Positions 8,162 to 17,668 of a stretch of DNA of 64,000 bases are shown here, piece after piece. The DNA comes from Bacillota bacterium. GTDB taxonomy: Bacteria; Bacillota; UBA4882; UBA8346. The notes below the pieces were generated by a model. The model made no database searches. It was not told the DNA's origin and saw only the letters and a program-made list of their open reading frames with translations. The position numbers and the translations under genes are program-made. Each line of letters begins with the position of its first letter. The stretch's first letter is position 1. Where the stretch lies: positions 62,001 to 126,000 of the forward strand of contig JAFABB010000008.1 of NCBI GenBank assembly GCA_023426245.1. The letters are read 5' to 3'.

Positions 8162-9577
8162 TTAATGATGATATTGATTACGAAGATATTCGTCAATCGC
8201 CTTTGCCGCCTTTTTACCCGCTCCCATGGCCAATATAACGGTTGCCGCACCCGTCACGGCATCGCCTCCGGCAAACACTCCCGGTCTGCTGGTTGCCTCC
8301 GTCTCTTCTTCCACGATGATGCCTCCCCAGGGATGAGTCTCTAGGCCGGGAGTGGTGGATTTGATTAACGGGTTAGGACTTTGACCGATGGCCACGATGA
8401 CCGTGTCGACATCTAGGATATGTTCGGAACCTTTCTTGGCCATGGGCTTCCTTCTTCCGGAGGCATCCGGTTCTCCCAGTTCCATTTCAATACATTCTAC
8501 GCCTTTGACCCAGCCGTCTTCAGTTCCCAATATCCGGGTTGGATTGGTCAATAACTTGAATAAAATACCCTCTTCTTTGGCATGGTGCACTTCCTCGGCC
8601 CGGGCCGGCATTTCCGCCTCAGATCTTCGATAAATGATATATACCTGTTCAGCTCCGAGCCTTTTAGCACTTCGGGCTGCATCCATCGCAACATTTCCGC
8701 CGCCGAATACCGCCACCTTTCTTCCCACTTTAACCGGAGTATCGCTTTTAGGAAATTGATAGGCTTTCATCAGATTGATCCGGGTCAGAAATTCGTTGGC
8801 CGAATAAACACCGTTCAAATTTTCACCCGGTATGACCATAAAACTAGGTAATCCGGCGCCAGAACCGATAAAAATGGCCTGATACCCTTCGGCCATCAGC
8901 TCATCTAGGGAAAATACTTTGCCAATAACCATATTGGTTTGAATGGATACACCCAATTGTCTTACGTTATCAATCTCCCTTTGAACCAATGCTTTCGGCA
9001 ACCGGAATTCCGGTATGCCATACATCAGTACTCCCCCGGGTATGTGAAAGGCTTCAAATATGGTGACTTGATAGCCCATTTTAGCCAAATCGCCCGCGCA
9101 AGTCAGTCCGGCAGGCCCCGAACCAATCACAGCCACTTTCCGGCCATTCTTTTGAATGGTTTCTGCTTTAGCCTCCGCCTTGGCTTCTGCCAGGTTCTCC
9201 ATAGCCCAATCGGCTACAAAACGTTCCAGCCGTCCAATTCCAACCGGTTCACCCTTTTTTCCCCTGACACAATACTTTTCACATTGTGACTCCTGAGGAC
9301 ATACTCTGCCGCAGATGGCGGGCAGGCTATTGGTCTCTTTGATTTTTTGATAGGCGGCGCTGAAGTCGCCCTCCGCCAATCGTTTGATAAATTCGGGAAT
9401 CCGGACATTGACAGGGCACCCTTGGGTACAAGGCTTATTTTTGCATTGCAGACAACGCTGAGCTTCTTCTTTAGCCATTTCCTCGGTGTATCCCAAAGAT
9501 ACCTCTAGGAAGTTCTGATTTCTGACCGCCGGATCTTGTTCCGGCATCTTTACTTTGCTCGGTGACATATTAGGCAT
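8162..9577 (-). CDS. nfnB: NADPH-binding subunit of bifurcating ferredoxin:NAD(P) transhydrogenase (GltA/NfnB-like)
   Basis: A 471-residue protein of the small glutamate synthase subunit family. It has two cysteine clusters for Fe-S centres (C42, C45, C50, C54 and C89, C93, C99, C103), then an FAD site (GSGPAG) and an NADPH site (GGGNVAMDAARSAKRLG). The preceding overlapping gene is NfnA-like, so the pair is read as NfnAB, which couples NADH- and ferredoxin-dependent reduction of NADP+. The start is the ATG at 9577 with GGAGG 9 nt upstream; it overlaps the end of nfnA by 8 nt, which suggests translational coupling. As the last gene of the catabolic block it probably rebalances redox carriers. 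Confidence 0.85.
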   Translation of the reverse strand: MPNMSPSKVKMPEQDPAVRNQNFLEVSLGYTEEMAKEEAQRCLQCKNKPCTQGCPVNVRIPEFIKRLAEGDFSAAYQKIKETNSLPAICGRVCPQESQCEKYCVRGKKGEPVGIGRLERFVADWAMENLAEAKAEAKAETIQKNGRKVAVIGSGPAGLTCAGDLAKMGYQVTIFEAFHIPGGVLMYGIPEFRLPKALVQREIDNVRQLGVSIQTNMVIGKVFSLDELMAEGYQAIFIGSGAGLPSFMVIPGENLNGVYSANEFLTRINLMKAYQFPKSDTPVKVGRKVAVFGGGNVAMDAARSAKRLGAEQVYIIYRRSEAEMPARAEEVHHAKEEGILFKLLTNPTRILGTEDGWVKGVECIEMELGEPDASGRRKPMAKKGSEHILDVDTVIVAIGQSPNPLIKSTTPGLETHPWGGIIVEEETEATSRPGVFAGGDAVTGAATVILAMGAGKKAAKAIDEYLRNQYHH

Positions 9578-10415
9578 TTTTAAGGTCCTCCAGTTTACAC
9601 TCGTGGTCGGAGAGAGCTTGTTTTTCTTCACTTTTATACATCATCTGCCTGCGCATGGCTTCGTCAAAATCGACTTCATGGCCGTCAAAATCAGGCCCGT
9701 CAACACAAGCGAATTTTATTTGACCGCCCACCGTTACCCGGCAGCCGCCACACATTCCCGTCCCATCCACCATCACAGGATTCATACTTACCACAGTTTT
9801 GATGCTGTAAGCTTTTGTCAAATTGCTTACCATCTTCATCATGATCAAAGGTCCAATGGCGATAACCATGTCATAGCGGTTACCCTCTTCGATCAATTTC
9901 TTTAAGATATCGGTCACAAAACCTTTCGTGCCGTTGGAACCGTCATCCGTCGCTACGAACAGACGGTTGCTCACTTCCTGCATTTTTTGTTCCAGGATAA
10001 TTAGATCCTTGTTGCGAAATCCGACAATGACATCAACTTCGGCGCCCATATGATGAAGCTTTTTGGCCTGGGGATAGGCAATGGCAGTCCCAAGGCCGCC
10101 GCCGATCACCGCTACTTTTTTCATTCCCTCGAAGTGGGAAGCTACCCCAAGCGGACCTACGAAATCAAGCAAGAAATCTCCTTCATTCATGCTACCCAGG
10201 AGTTTGGTAGTTTTGCCCACCTCCTGAAAAATGATAGTGACCGTTCCAGTTTCCCGATTGTAATCGGCAATGGTTAATGGGACCCGCTCCCCGTCTTCAT
10301 GGATTCGAAAAATGATAAACTGGCCCGGTTCAGCCTTTTTAGCGATCAGTGGAGCCTCAATTTCCATTAATTTGACTGTGGGATTCAATACTTCCTTTTT
10401 GATAATTTTATACAC
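9570..10415 (-). CDS. nfnA: NAD(H)-binding subunit of bifurcating transhydrogenase (NfnA-like)
   Basis: A 281-residue protein of the sulfide dehydrogenase/dihydroorotate dehydrogenase electron-transfer family. It has an FAD-binding barrel (RVPLTIADYN), an NAD site (GGGLGTAIAYPQAKKL) and a C-terminal [2Fe-2S] motif with C222, C225 and C237. These marks and the overlapping GltA-like partner fit NfnA. The alternative is a dihydroorotate dehydrogenase electron-transfer subunit, but no pyrD lies nearby. Start GTG at 10415 follows GGGGAGG by 7 nt. Confidence 0.85.
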   Translation of the reverse strand: MYKIIKKEVLNPTVKLMEIEAPLIAKKAEPGQFIIFRIHEDGERVPLTIADYNRETGTVTIIFQEVGKTTKLLGSMNEGDFLLDFVGPLGVASHFEGMKKVAVIGGGLGTAIAYPQAKKLHHMGAEVDVIVGFRNKDLIILEQKMQEVSNRLFVATDDGSNGTKGFVTDILKKLIEEGNRYDMVIAIGPLIMMKMVSNLTKAYSIKTVVSMNPVMVDGTGMCGGCRVTVGGQIKFACVDGPDFDGHEVDFDEAMRRQMMYKSEEKQALSDHECKLEDLKNA

Positions 10416-10510
10416 TCATAAACCTCCCCAGGATTCAACGGCGAAATCTATTTTTTTAACGATTTCAAGCTTAATTCCATTAATAATTCCATTAAAAAGG
10501 CTTATTCCCT

Positions 10511-12472
10511 TCAATAGATATTCTCATTTTCACGATAATTCCGCCAAACGTTTTCAAAAAAATCGTCACTAGCGGGGATTTCACGAATCTTGCGCCAGGT
10601 AAAATCGCATTTTTGAGCCCGGTACCATACTTCTTGAATGAAATGACGCCGTGATCCATCGTCCAACATATAACGAAAAACCTCCGGTAAATTTGCATAA
10701 GGCAACTTCCCCTGCTGGTTCGAATATAAAGCAGAACCGCGACTCTTTCCGCTGTTTTCAATATAATCGGCCATGGCACTTAAATAGACATACTGGCTGA
10801 TCAACATATCATAAAGCCGGAATACCTTGTTCAAATCCTGAACATCCTTAATTTTAACCTTTGTTTCAAAATTAGCAAGTATTTCCTTATCTTTAGCCAA
10901 GCATTCCCGGATGCCTATGGTGTCGCGAATCGCAGCACCATAGCGGCTCATATCCCTAGCCGCCTGATCCCAGAGCTGCCGGACATTCTCGGATTCTCCA
11001 ATTACGGCTTCACTGGTGGCAATGGTTTTCGCTAGTAAATGACGGCATTGATTGAAAAAATCCTCCAATACCGGCTCTTCCCCTTGGCGATGACGGGCAA
11101 TATATTGGGCCGCCCGAGTGGAACCGACTTGTCCTGCATTCAATGCACTGCCGCCTGGCCGGTACACACCATGACTCCCGCTGACCTCGCCGACAGCAAA
11201 AAAGCCTTGAAGATTCGTATGCCACCACATATCAATACTAAGTCCGCCGTTATTATGTTGGGCGCATAAGGAAATTTCCAGCGGCGTAGTTGATAAATCA
11301 ACGCCTTTATCTTGATAGAATGTGATGGCCGGCGTGTTCATATGGCGCAGACGATCAAGCGGCTTTCCAAAAGTGGCCCCGGCCTTCTTCAAATAATCTC
11401 CGGCCTCTTTCGAGAGGGATTGATAATCGATCTCCACATTACCGGGGTTTTCCCGGAAATCAAGAAAAACACGCCGCCCTTTGAGATTGCTTTCAATATA
11501 AACCAGGAGATCGATAACGGAAGAGCCGCCGTCAATCTTCCGGACATCAAAAGGCCATTGATACCCTTTGAGAAATATCATGTTCAACATTTCGGTTCGA
11601 CTCGGAAAAAAATCCAACAGAAACTCCCGTTGATTCCTACCGTTTGGGTCGGTAGAGATAAATTTGGGTAAAACCTGCATATAAGTGCCCGAAACATTCC
11701 ATCTGGGCTTTATCGACGCCAGGCCGTATTGCCACTCGGTTAAGTTTTTCCCGGCCACTCCGGCTTCAAAGGCTAGTCCGCTGGCGCCATAATGGCCGAG
11801 AGGGTAGACCGAGTCTGCGTACATACCGGCAGGACCACCGGTGGCATAAATAACATTTTTGCAACAAAAGGCCACAAATCTTTGAGCTTTATCAGCGATG
11901 TTCTGAAGATTTAGACATAACAAGCCATGTAATTTCCCATCCTCGGCCAGGATTTTAATAACTTGCATTTTGTCATAAATTCGGATCCCTTTTTCTTGAA
12001 CCGAACGTTCCAGACATTCAGTCATTACTTTCGAAGTATACGGTCCAACCGAAGTTGCCCTTCTGCCAGGATCATGATCTGTCTTATACCCTACAAATTC
12101 ACCATAACGGTTTTGGGGAAACGGCACACCGAGTTCCACTAAATTCAAAAAACATTTTGCCGATAAAGCGGCTTCGGTCAGAGCAATATCTCCATCAACA
12201 CATTCACCGTCAAAAAGTGCTTTGGCAAGTTCAGCAACGGAATCCGATGCGCTGCCGGACATGGTAAGTTTATAATAGGTTTGTTTATCCGAACCCGTAT
12301 TGCGGGAAGTGCCAGCCCGGATATGATCGGTAACCATGGCGATATCGTGCTGACCGCAACTATAAAGCCGGTTTGCCGCATTAAACCCGGCGGCCCCTGT
12401 TCCCACGATGATCGTATTATAAGAAAATACCGTGATTTCATACCCGCTGACATTGATTTTACCGCTGAACAA
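10511..12472 (-). CDS. FAD-dependent oxidoreductase of the fumarate reductase/succinate dehydrogenase flavoprotein superfamily
   Basis: A 653-residue flavoprotein. The dinucleotide-binding motif IIVGTGAAGFNAANRL is at residues 21-36, and FAVGEVSGSHG...PGGSALNAGQVGS near residue 450 closes the FAD site as in the FAD_binding_2 family. There is no signal peptide, heme or Fe-S motif, so it is a soluble cytoplasmic enzyme. Relatives reduce or oxidise C-C double bonds next to carboxyl or keto groups. The start is a TTG at 12472 with GAGGGG 8 nt upstream; readings from further up would overlap the SDR gene with no ribosome binding site. Its position between the SDR and nfnA genes makes it a candidate reductase in the pathway, fed by reduced pyridine nucleotides. 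Confidence 0.75.
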   Translation of the reverse strand: MFSGKINVSGYEITVFSYNTIIVGTGAAGFNAANRLYSCGQHDIAMVTDHIRAGTSRNTGSDKQTYYKLTMSGSASDSVAELAKALFDGECVDGDIALTEAALSAKCFLNLVELGVPFPQNRYGEFVGYKTDHDPGRRATSVGPYTSKVMTECLERSVQEKGIRIYDKMQVIKILAEDGKLHGLLCLNLQNIADKAQRFVAFCCKNVIYATGGPAGMYADSVYPLGHYGASGLAFEAGVAGKNLTEWQYGLASIKPRWNVSGTYMQVLPKFISTDPNGRNQREFLLDFFPSRTEMLNMIFLKGYQWPFDVRKIDGGSSVIDLLVYIESNLKGRRVFLDFRENPGNVEIDYQSLSKEAGDYLKKAGATFGKPLDRLRHMNTPAITFYQDKGVDLSTTPLEISLCAQHNNGGLSIDMWWHTNLQGFFAVGEVSGSHGVYRPGGSALNAGQVGSTRAAQYIARHRQGEEPVLEDFFNQCRHLLAKTIATSEAVIGESENVRQLWDQAARDMSRYGAAIRDTIGIRECLAKDKEILANFETKVKIKDVQDLNKVFRLYDMLISQYVYLSAMADYIENSGKSRGSALYSNQQGKLPYANLPEVFRYMLDDGSRRHFIQEVWYRAQKCDFTWRKIREIPASDDFFENVWRNYRENENIY

Positions 12473-12500
12473 TCTTTTATCCCCCTCAATGCATCCGTCT

Positions 12501-13268
12501 TCACAACCGCTGAATGTGAAAACCGCCGTCAACATCGATATAATTGCCGGTTGTATAGAGAAAACGATCTGAACAAAATGCGGATACAGCAGCTCCAATA
12601 TCCTCCGGCTGTCCCCAGCGCTTGATCGGAAATGCACCCTGATTTAAAAGTTTATCATACTTTTCTTTCACTCCGGTTGTCATATCGGTAAAAATAACAC
12701 CCGGCCGTACCTCATATACAAAAATGCTATCTCCGGCCAGACGGTCGGCATAGAGTTTGGTCAACATCGATACGCCCGCTTTGGAAATGCAATATTCCCC
12801 CCGGGATGTGGAAGAGACCACGGCGGAACATGAAGAGATGTTGATAATAACCCCGCGTTTCTGTTCTTTAATTTCCTGCTTTAACATTTGTTTTGCAACC
12901 AGCTGCGTCATAAACATAGTACCTTTGGTATTAATACCGATTACCCGATCAAAACTTTCTTCGGACATTTCCAGTAAATCATCTCTTACCAGCGGGGCCA
13001 CACCCGCATTATTGACCAGCACATCGATGCTTCCGAAGCAAGAAATTGCCTGGTCGATACAATTTTTCCGGTCGCCGCTTTGGGAAACATCTCCTTGGAC
13101 ATAAATATAATGGATTCCTAATTTCTTCAATTCCTCTAACCGTTCTTGGTTTTTTTCCAACGGGCTTACCGCCATAATGACAATCTGATAGCCATCCATT
13201 CCGAGTTGTTTTGAAATTGCAAAACCTATTCCACGGCTTCCTCCGGTTACAATTGCTGTCTTCGACAT
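12501..13268 (-). CDS. Short-chain dehydrogenase/reductase (SDR)
   Basis: A 255-residue classical SDR with the cofactor motif TGGSRGIG (residues 8-15), NNAG, the active-site Ser in ISSCSA and the YCISK pair (YxxxK), ending with DVDGGFHIQRL. The second-motif context allows either NAD or NADP. Start ATG follows AAGGAGG by 5 nt. It follows the zinc dehydrogenase by 16 nt and precedes the flavoprotein gene by 28 nt, so it belongs to the same operon. KduD-like or polyol dehydrogenase roles are possible; the substrate is not determined. Confidence 0.85.
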   Translation of the reverse strand: MSKTAIVTGGSRGIGFAISKQLGMDGYQIVIMAVSPLEKNQERLEELKKLGIHYIYVQGDVSQSGDRKNCIDQAISCFGSIDVLVNNAGVAPLVRDDLLEMSEESFDRVIGINTKGTMFMTQLVAKQMLKQEIKEQKRGVIINISSCSAVVSSTSRGEYCISKAGVSMLTKLYADRLAGDSIFVYEVRPGVIFTDMTTGVKEKYDKLLNQGAFPIKRWGQPEDIGAAVSAFCSDRFLYTTGNYIDVDGGFHIQRL

Positions 13269-13284
13269 GCTTTCCTCCTTGATG

Positions 13285-14322
13285 TTAAGGCTTTAGGATC
13301 ACTTTAACGGAGCCTGAGTTTTTATCCAAAGATGTTTCCAAGGCCTGCTGAAGTTCGGCGAGTTTAAATGTGTGGGTAATCAACTTTTCAATAGGAATCT
13401 CTTCCGACATTTTTAAAGCCGCCGGAAAATCCCAACAATAACCCTGAGAACCCTGAACCTTGATCTCATGCGTTATGAAACGGGTAACCGGAATTTGAAT
13501 TTCTTTTTCTTCAAAAATTCCGACAATGGTTGCCAAGCCATTTTTTTTCAATGCCATCATCGCTTGGCGAAAAGTTGATTCCCTACCGACACATTCAAAG
13601 GTTTTATCCATCCCCCTACCGTCAGTGAGCGTATGAACTTTCTCCAACACATCCTGTTCTTCGGGATGAATCGCCGTTGTAGCGCCCAATTCCAACGCTA
13701 ATTTTAATCTTGCAGCCGAAAAGTCGACAATTGCCACTTCACTAGCGCCTGTCCTGCGGCATAACGCCGCCGTCAACAATCCTATTGCTCCCGCGCCGAT
13801 AATGAGAAGTTTTTCACCCAATTGAATTCCGGCTCTCCGTACAGCATGCGTGGCGACAGCCAAAGGCTCTATTAACGCACCGCCATCATAAGAAAGATGA
13901 CCCGGCAATTTATAAACATAGGGCTCAAAAACGGTGATATAATCAGCCATCGCTCCGTCCCCATTCCGGTATGTGAAACTTATATTTTCGCAATAGCCAT
14001 ACTCTCCATGACGGCAGGCTTCACATTTTCCACAGACGATGACTGGCTCTACCGTGACCCGATCTCCAACGGTGACAGTTTGAACATCCTTGCCCACAGC
14101 GATGACATCACCGGCAAATTCATGGCCAATGGTTGCGGGAAGAGAAACAGCCGGGTGTTTTCCTTTAAATATATGAAGATCGCTCCCGCAAATACTGCTG
14201 GAAATAATCTTGATTAAAACCTGGCCCGGACCGGGATCGGTTACATTGATTGTTATAAAATCGGTTTTTCCGGGCGCAACAACCCGCCCTTTCCGATTGA
14301 TAAGTTTTTGTTCCTCAGCCAT
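13285..14322 (-). CDS. Zinc-dependent medium-chain dehydrogenase (sorbitol/threonine dehydrogenase-like)
   Basis: A 345-residue MDR protein. Catalytic zinc ligands are C45, H67 and E68 (GHEFAGDV), and structural zinc ligands are C97, C100, C103 and C111 (CGKCEACRHGEYGYC). The NAD site is IIGAGAIGLLTAAL. Family members oxidise secondary alcohols of polyols, sugar acids or threonine. The start is the ATG at 14322 with GGAGGG 5 nt upstream. It lies 13 nt from the oxidoreductase gene before it, and is therefore in the operon; it may oxidise a hydroxyl on the imported compound. Confidence 0.88.
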   Translation of the reverse strand: MAEEQKLINRKGRVVAPGKTDFITINVTDPGPGQVLIKIISSSICGSDLHIFKGKHPAVSLPATIGHEFAGDVIAVGKDVQTVTVGDRVTVEPVIVCGKCEACRHGEYGYCENISFTYRNGDGAMADYITVFEPYVYKLPGHLSYDGGALIEPLAVATHAVRRAGIQLGEKLLIIGAGAIGLLTAALCRRTGASEVAIVDFSAARLKLALELGATTAIHPEEQDVLEKVHTLTDGRGMDKTFECVGRESTFRQAMMALKKNGLATIVGIFEEKEIQIPVTRFITHEIKVQGSQGYCWDFPAALKMSEEIPIEKLITHTFKLAELQQALETSLDKNSGSVKVILKP

Positions 14323-14335
14323 TTCAAACCCTCCA

Positions 14336-15697
14336 TTAATGATTATTTTCTGCAGTATTTCTAGTTTCATTGTAAAGGGGCATATAAACTAAGCCGTCTT
14401 TGATGACACAACCGGTACGTCCATGGTCGCGCATAATCTGGGTGCACTTGCTGCAGGCAATACAACATTTGTTGGGTATCATCGCGCCCTTTGTTAAAAT
14501 ATCTTTGGGTGCATCCGGATAAGCAAAGGCTTCGCGCCCGATTCCCACCATTTTGCAGCCGTTTTCCATTAAGTTTGCAGCGCCGGCGTTGGCTAAAAAC
14601 TGGCGCAGCCAACTGTAGCCGTTGCCGATGACGGGAATCTCCCCTGCCAGTTGTTGAATTTTACGGCTGAACCCAAACAGTCTGGCGACACTTTCCAAGG
14701 GGTGTTCGCTCGGAGTTTCGCCACCGAGGGTCGGTTGATCAAAAGGCCTTGTAACTTGTGGAAAACGGAAATAAGGATTCCCCGAAGAGTTGCTGAGCAG
14801 GTCGACCCCATTTTTTACTAATAATTCAGTCAAACGGACCGGTTCGGTTAAATCTGGCTGCCAGCAATCGGTTTTATCGACACCCCAACCATAAGGATAG
14901 GGATGGGCATCAAACACATTGAACCGTGAAGCAATAATGAAATCATTGCCGACGGCTTGACGGACTTCCTTAATAATAGTAAGCAAAAGACGAGTCCGAT
15001 TTTCAAAACTTCCGCCATATTTACCTTCACGGGTATGGCTTGCAAGGATTTCCGAAAGCAGATAGCGGTGACAGGATTTGATGTCAACCCCGTCAAATCC
15101 GGATTCTTTTGCTAGGATAGCCGATTGGACATATTTTTCAACCAAACCGTCCAAATAATCATCGGAAAGGACCGGTGCATCAGGGTTCAAGGAAACCCGC
15201 GGATCAAGCAACGGATCATGTTGCGGTACCAAAGGCGCCGGTTTATCATCCGGTCGGGAATAGCGCCCCGAATGGGTAAGCTGCAAGATACTGACCGGCC
15301 GATGACTGCTGCCGCAAGAGTTGGCTGCCGCCGCATTGGCTTTTTTGAGCATTTCCGTAAAGGCCGATACATTGCTCTTGGTTAAATACATTTGTAAGGG
15401 ATTGGCTCTTCCTTCATGCACCACTGCGCAGGCTTCATACCAAATAAGCCCCGCCCCGCCCGATGCAAAACGTTCATATCTTCTTCTTACCAGTTCGGAT
15501 GGACTGCCGTCCCGTTCACTATCACAGCCCTCCATCGGCAAAATGGCTATTGAGTTCGGTGTGGTATATTGATTGATTTTTACCTGCTTTGACAAGGGGG
15601 ATAAATCTTCGCTGAAACGGATTTCAGCCCCTAATTGAAGTACTTTTTCCCGGATTTCATCTAAATTTTTAAAATTAAATTTTTCAAATGCCGCCAT
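14336..15697 (-). CDS. NADH:flavin oxidoreductase, old yellow enzyme-like, with Fe-S binding tail
   Basis: A 453-residue protein with an FMN-binding TIM barrel of the old yellow enzyme family (LTHSGRYS, SGFDGVDIKSCHRYLLSEILA, and HTREGKYGGSFENRTRLLL). Near the C-terminus it has C411, C412, C415, C418 and C430 (CCIACSKCTQ..., C), the usual [4Fe-4S] ligands of 2,4-dienoyl-CoA reductase and BaiCD/BaiH-type enzymes. It lacks the extra FAD/NAD domains of those longer proteins and ends right after the cluster. It should reduce an activated C=C bond. ATG with GGGAG 9 nt upstream; an operator-like site lies 26 nt before the start. Confidence 0.85.
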   Translation of the reverse strand: MAAFEKFNFKNLDEIREKVLQLGAEIRFSEDLSPLSKQVKINQYTTPNSIAILPMEGCDSERDGSPSELVRRRYERFASGGAGLIWYEACAVVHEGRANPLQMYLTKSNVSAFTEMLKKANAAAANSCGSSHRPVSILQLTHSGRYSRPDDKPAPLVPQHDPLLDPRVSLNPDAPVLSDDYLDGLVEKYVQSAILAKESGFDGVDIKSCHRYLLSEILASHTREGKYGGSFENRTRLLLTIIKEVRQAVGNDFIIASRFNVFDAHPYPYGWGVDKTDCWQPDLTEPVRLTELLVKNGVDLLSNSSGNPYFRFPQVTRPFDQPTLGGETPSEHPLESVARLFGFSRKIQQLAGEIPVIGNGYSWLRQFLANAGAANLMENGCKMVGIGREAFAYPDAPKDILTKGAMIPNKCCIACSKCTQIMRDHGRTGCVIKDGLVYMPLYNETRNTAENNH

Positions 15698-15722
15698 AGC
15701 TCACCGCTCCCTTGTTTTATAA

Positions 15723-15738
15723 ATGCAATCGTTTTCAA
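15723..15738. promoter_or_regulatory. LacI/CcpA-type operator before the oxidoreductase gene
   Basis: ATGCAATCGTTTTCAA on the plus strand, a near-palindrome centred on CG, typical of LacI-family operators. Almost identical sites occur at 24626-24641 and 24920-24935 upstream of livK, which suggests one regulator controls both ends of this block. Confidence 0.5.
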
Positions 15739-15759
15739 AATTAAAAATAAAAAAAACTC

Positions 15760-16602
15760 TTACATTGTCAATAAATTCTTCAGATTGTGAATCCCTTTTT
15801 GAGCCAATTGATCCGGACTCGTATCCAGTTGACGCCAAGCGCCATCCATTCCACCCGCCGGAAAACTTTCGATGGTTATATGTCCCGTATAGTTGTACTG
15901 TTTTAAAATTTTTACCAACTCAAGCCATGGCAAATGTCCGTAGCCCGGCGCGGCCCTATTGGAGCCACAAGCATGAAAATGAACTAGTTTACCGGCCTTA
16001 CACACCAGCCGAAGCGCATCCATTATATCATCTTCCTCGATGCCGGCCTGATAAGTATCGAAAAGAATACCCACATTGAGGCTTCCAATATCCGAAACCA
16101 TTTTCAGAGCCTGTTCAACCGTATTAACAACACTGGTGCGGTAACGGTTTATCGGTTCCAGTGCAATCATCACCCCATAATTCTTTGCGAGGCAGGACAT
16201 TTCTGCAAGACCCTTCACCGCATAATCCCATTCCCGCTTTTGATCATCGAGGCTCAAGAGATGCGTTTTGCCGCCACCGGCATATACCGGACCCCCGAAA
16301 ATTTTTGCCCCCATCCTTTCTGCTGCCACAAAGCAATCGAAGAAGTACCGTTTCGTGTTTTGCCGAATCTGCTCATCAAAACTGGAAATATCTCTTCCCT
16401 TGATGAATGCCCCGCAAAGCGTTAACTCCATCTGGAGTTCGTCAATAATTTTTCTGACGGCGGCATAGTCAAAATCGGTGTTCACCATGCCTATTTCACA
16501 AGAATCAAATCCAAACTGTTTGGCTTTTTCAAACAGATACAGTTCCTTGTCGCTAAAGGAATCGATCCAATTCCAAAAATTAATCCCCAGCCGGTTTGTA
16601 AT
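15760..16602 (-). CDS. Sugar phosphate isomerase/epimerase-family TIM-barrel protein
   Basis: A 280-residue protein of the xylose isomerase-like TIM-barrel family (D-psicose/tagatose 3-epimerase, endonuclease IV fold). Likely metal ligands are in ALEPINRY, LFDTYQAG, VHFHACG and ITIESFPAGG. Reading only from the ATG at 16488 would remove the first beta strand; the homologous N-terminus (NRLGINFWNWIDSF) continues upstream. The best ribosome binding site, AAAGGAGG, points to an ATT codon at 16602 (spacing 8), with no ATG, GTG or TTG in reach, so an unusual start is inferred. Relatives also include 3-dehydroshikimate dehydratases. It lies directly after the LacI gene, with only a 21-nt gap. Confidence 0.75.
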   Translation of the reverse strand: MTNRLGINFWNWIDSFSDKELYLFEKAKQFGFDSCEIGMVNTDFDYAAVRKIIDELQMELTLCGAFIKGRDISSFDEQIRQNTKRYFFDCFVAAERMGAKIFGGPVYAGGGKTHLLSLDDQKREWDYAVKGLAEMSCLAKNYGVMIALEPINRYRTSVVNTVEQALKMVSDIGSLNVGILFDTYQAGIEEDDIMDALRLVCKAGKLVHFHACGSNRAAPGYGHLPWLELVKILKQYNYTGHITIESFPAGGMDGAWRQLDTSPDQLAQKGIHNLKNLLTM

Positions 16603-16623
16603 AGCGATCTCCTCCTTTAAAAC

Positions 16624-17616
16624 TTACCGGGTCGATTTTCGAATAATCAAATCGGTTTTCAAAAAATCGATGGAAGGTTTAATGGTTCCTTTGCCCCTGA
16701 TCATCTGAATCACCTTTTGGGCTGCAAGGGCTCCTATTTCATATAATGGCTGCGATACAGTAGAAAGAGGCGGTTCAACCAGCGCACTGATTTCAATATT
16801 ATCAAATCCCAAGACCGAAATATCCTCAGGAATATGGAAACCCATATCTTGGATAGCACGCATAATCACGATGGCCTTGGGATCACTGCTGGCAAAAATG
16901 GCGTCAATGTTCCGGTCTTTTTTTAAAATTTCCTGGGTCAAATAATAAAAACTATTGGTGCCATTGGTTTCATGAATAACAAGCTCAGGTTCGATTTCAA
17001 AACCATGATCCCGAAGTGCATCGATGTAACCCTGATACCGCTGTTGGTAAATGGAAAGTTCCTTCCTTCCGAGAGCCAGAGCGATCCGTTTATGTTGCGT
17101 TTTAATGAGGTAACAAACCGCATCATAGGCGGCGCGATAATTATCAATTGCAACGGTACTGATGGTGTCATCATAATAACGGCCCGTTAAAACCACTGGA
17201 AAATCTTCAGCGCACAACGCCCGGATATGGTTGCTATTAGGCAGCATGGACGCTACAATAAATCCATCGATCAGCCTGGTTTTCAATTTATCGATATAGT
17301 CCCTTTCAACTTTCATATCTTCATCAGTATTGCAAAGAACAACCGTAAATCCATTTTTCCGGGCAACATCTTCAACTCCCCGCGTAATCACGGGGAAAAT
17401 CTGATTTTCAATACTAGGCAGCATCAACGCAATCGTGTTGGTGTAACCCAGTTTAAGACCTTTTGCCAGGATATTCGGTTGATAATGAAGACGGCTCACT
17501 GCTTCAAGAACTCTTGTCTTGGTTTTTTCCTTGACAAGGTCGCTCCCGCTAAGAACACGGGACACAGTGCTAATAGACACTCCGGCGTCTTTGGCAACTT
17601 TCTTCATATTGATCAT
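16624..17616 (-). CDS. LacI-family transcriptional regulator
   Basis: A 330-residue LacI protein. The N-terminal helix-turn-helix and hinge are textbook (KKVAKDAGVSISTVSRVLSG, then NILAKGLKLG), followed by a periplasmic-binding-protein-like sugar sensor (ISVLGFDNIEISALVEPPLSTV). ATG with GGAG 6 nt upstream. It lies inside the catabolic block, between the dehydratase and the epimerase-like gene, with a palindrome at 17669-17689 before it. It is the likely pathway regulator, responding to a pathway sugar or acid. Confidence 0.9.
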   Translation of the reverse strand: MINMKKVAKDAGVSISTVSRVLSGSDLVKEKTKTRVLEAVSRLHYQPNILAKGLKLGYTNTIALMLPSIENQIFPVITRGVEDVARKNGFTVVLCNTDEDMKVERDYIDKLKTRLIDGFIVASMLPNSNHIRALCAEDFPVVLTGRYYDDTISTVAIDNYRAAYDAVCYLIKTQHKRIALALGRKELSIYQQRYQGYIDALRDHGFEIEPELVIHETNGTNSFYYLTQEILKKDRNIDAIFASSDPKAIVIMRAIQDMGFHIPEDISVLGFDNIEISALVEPPLSTVSQPLYEIGALAAQKVIQMIRGKGTIKPSIDFLKTDLIIRKSTR

Positions 17617-17668
17617 TTAAGACTCCATCAACAAATTGAATAATTTAACATTTCAATGATAGCCGTTC

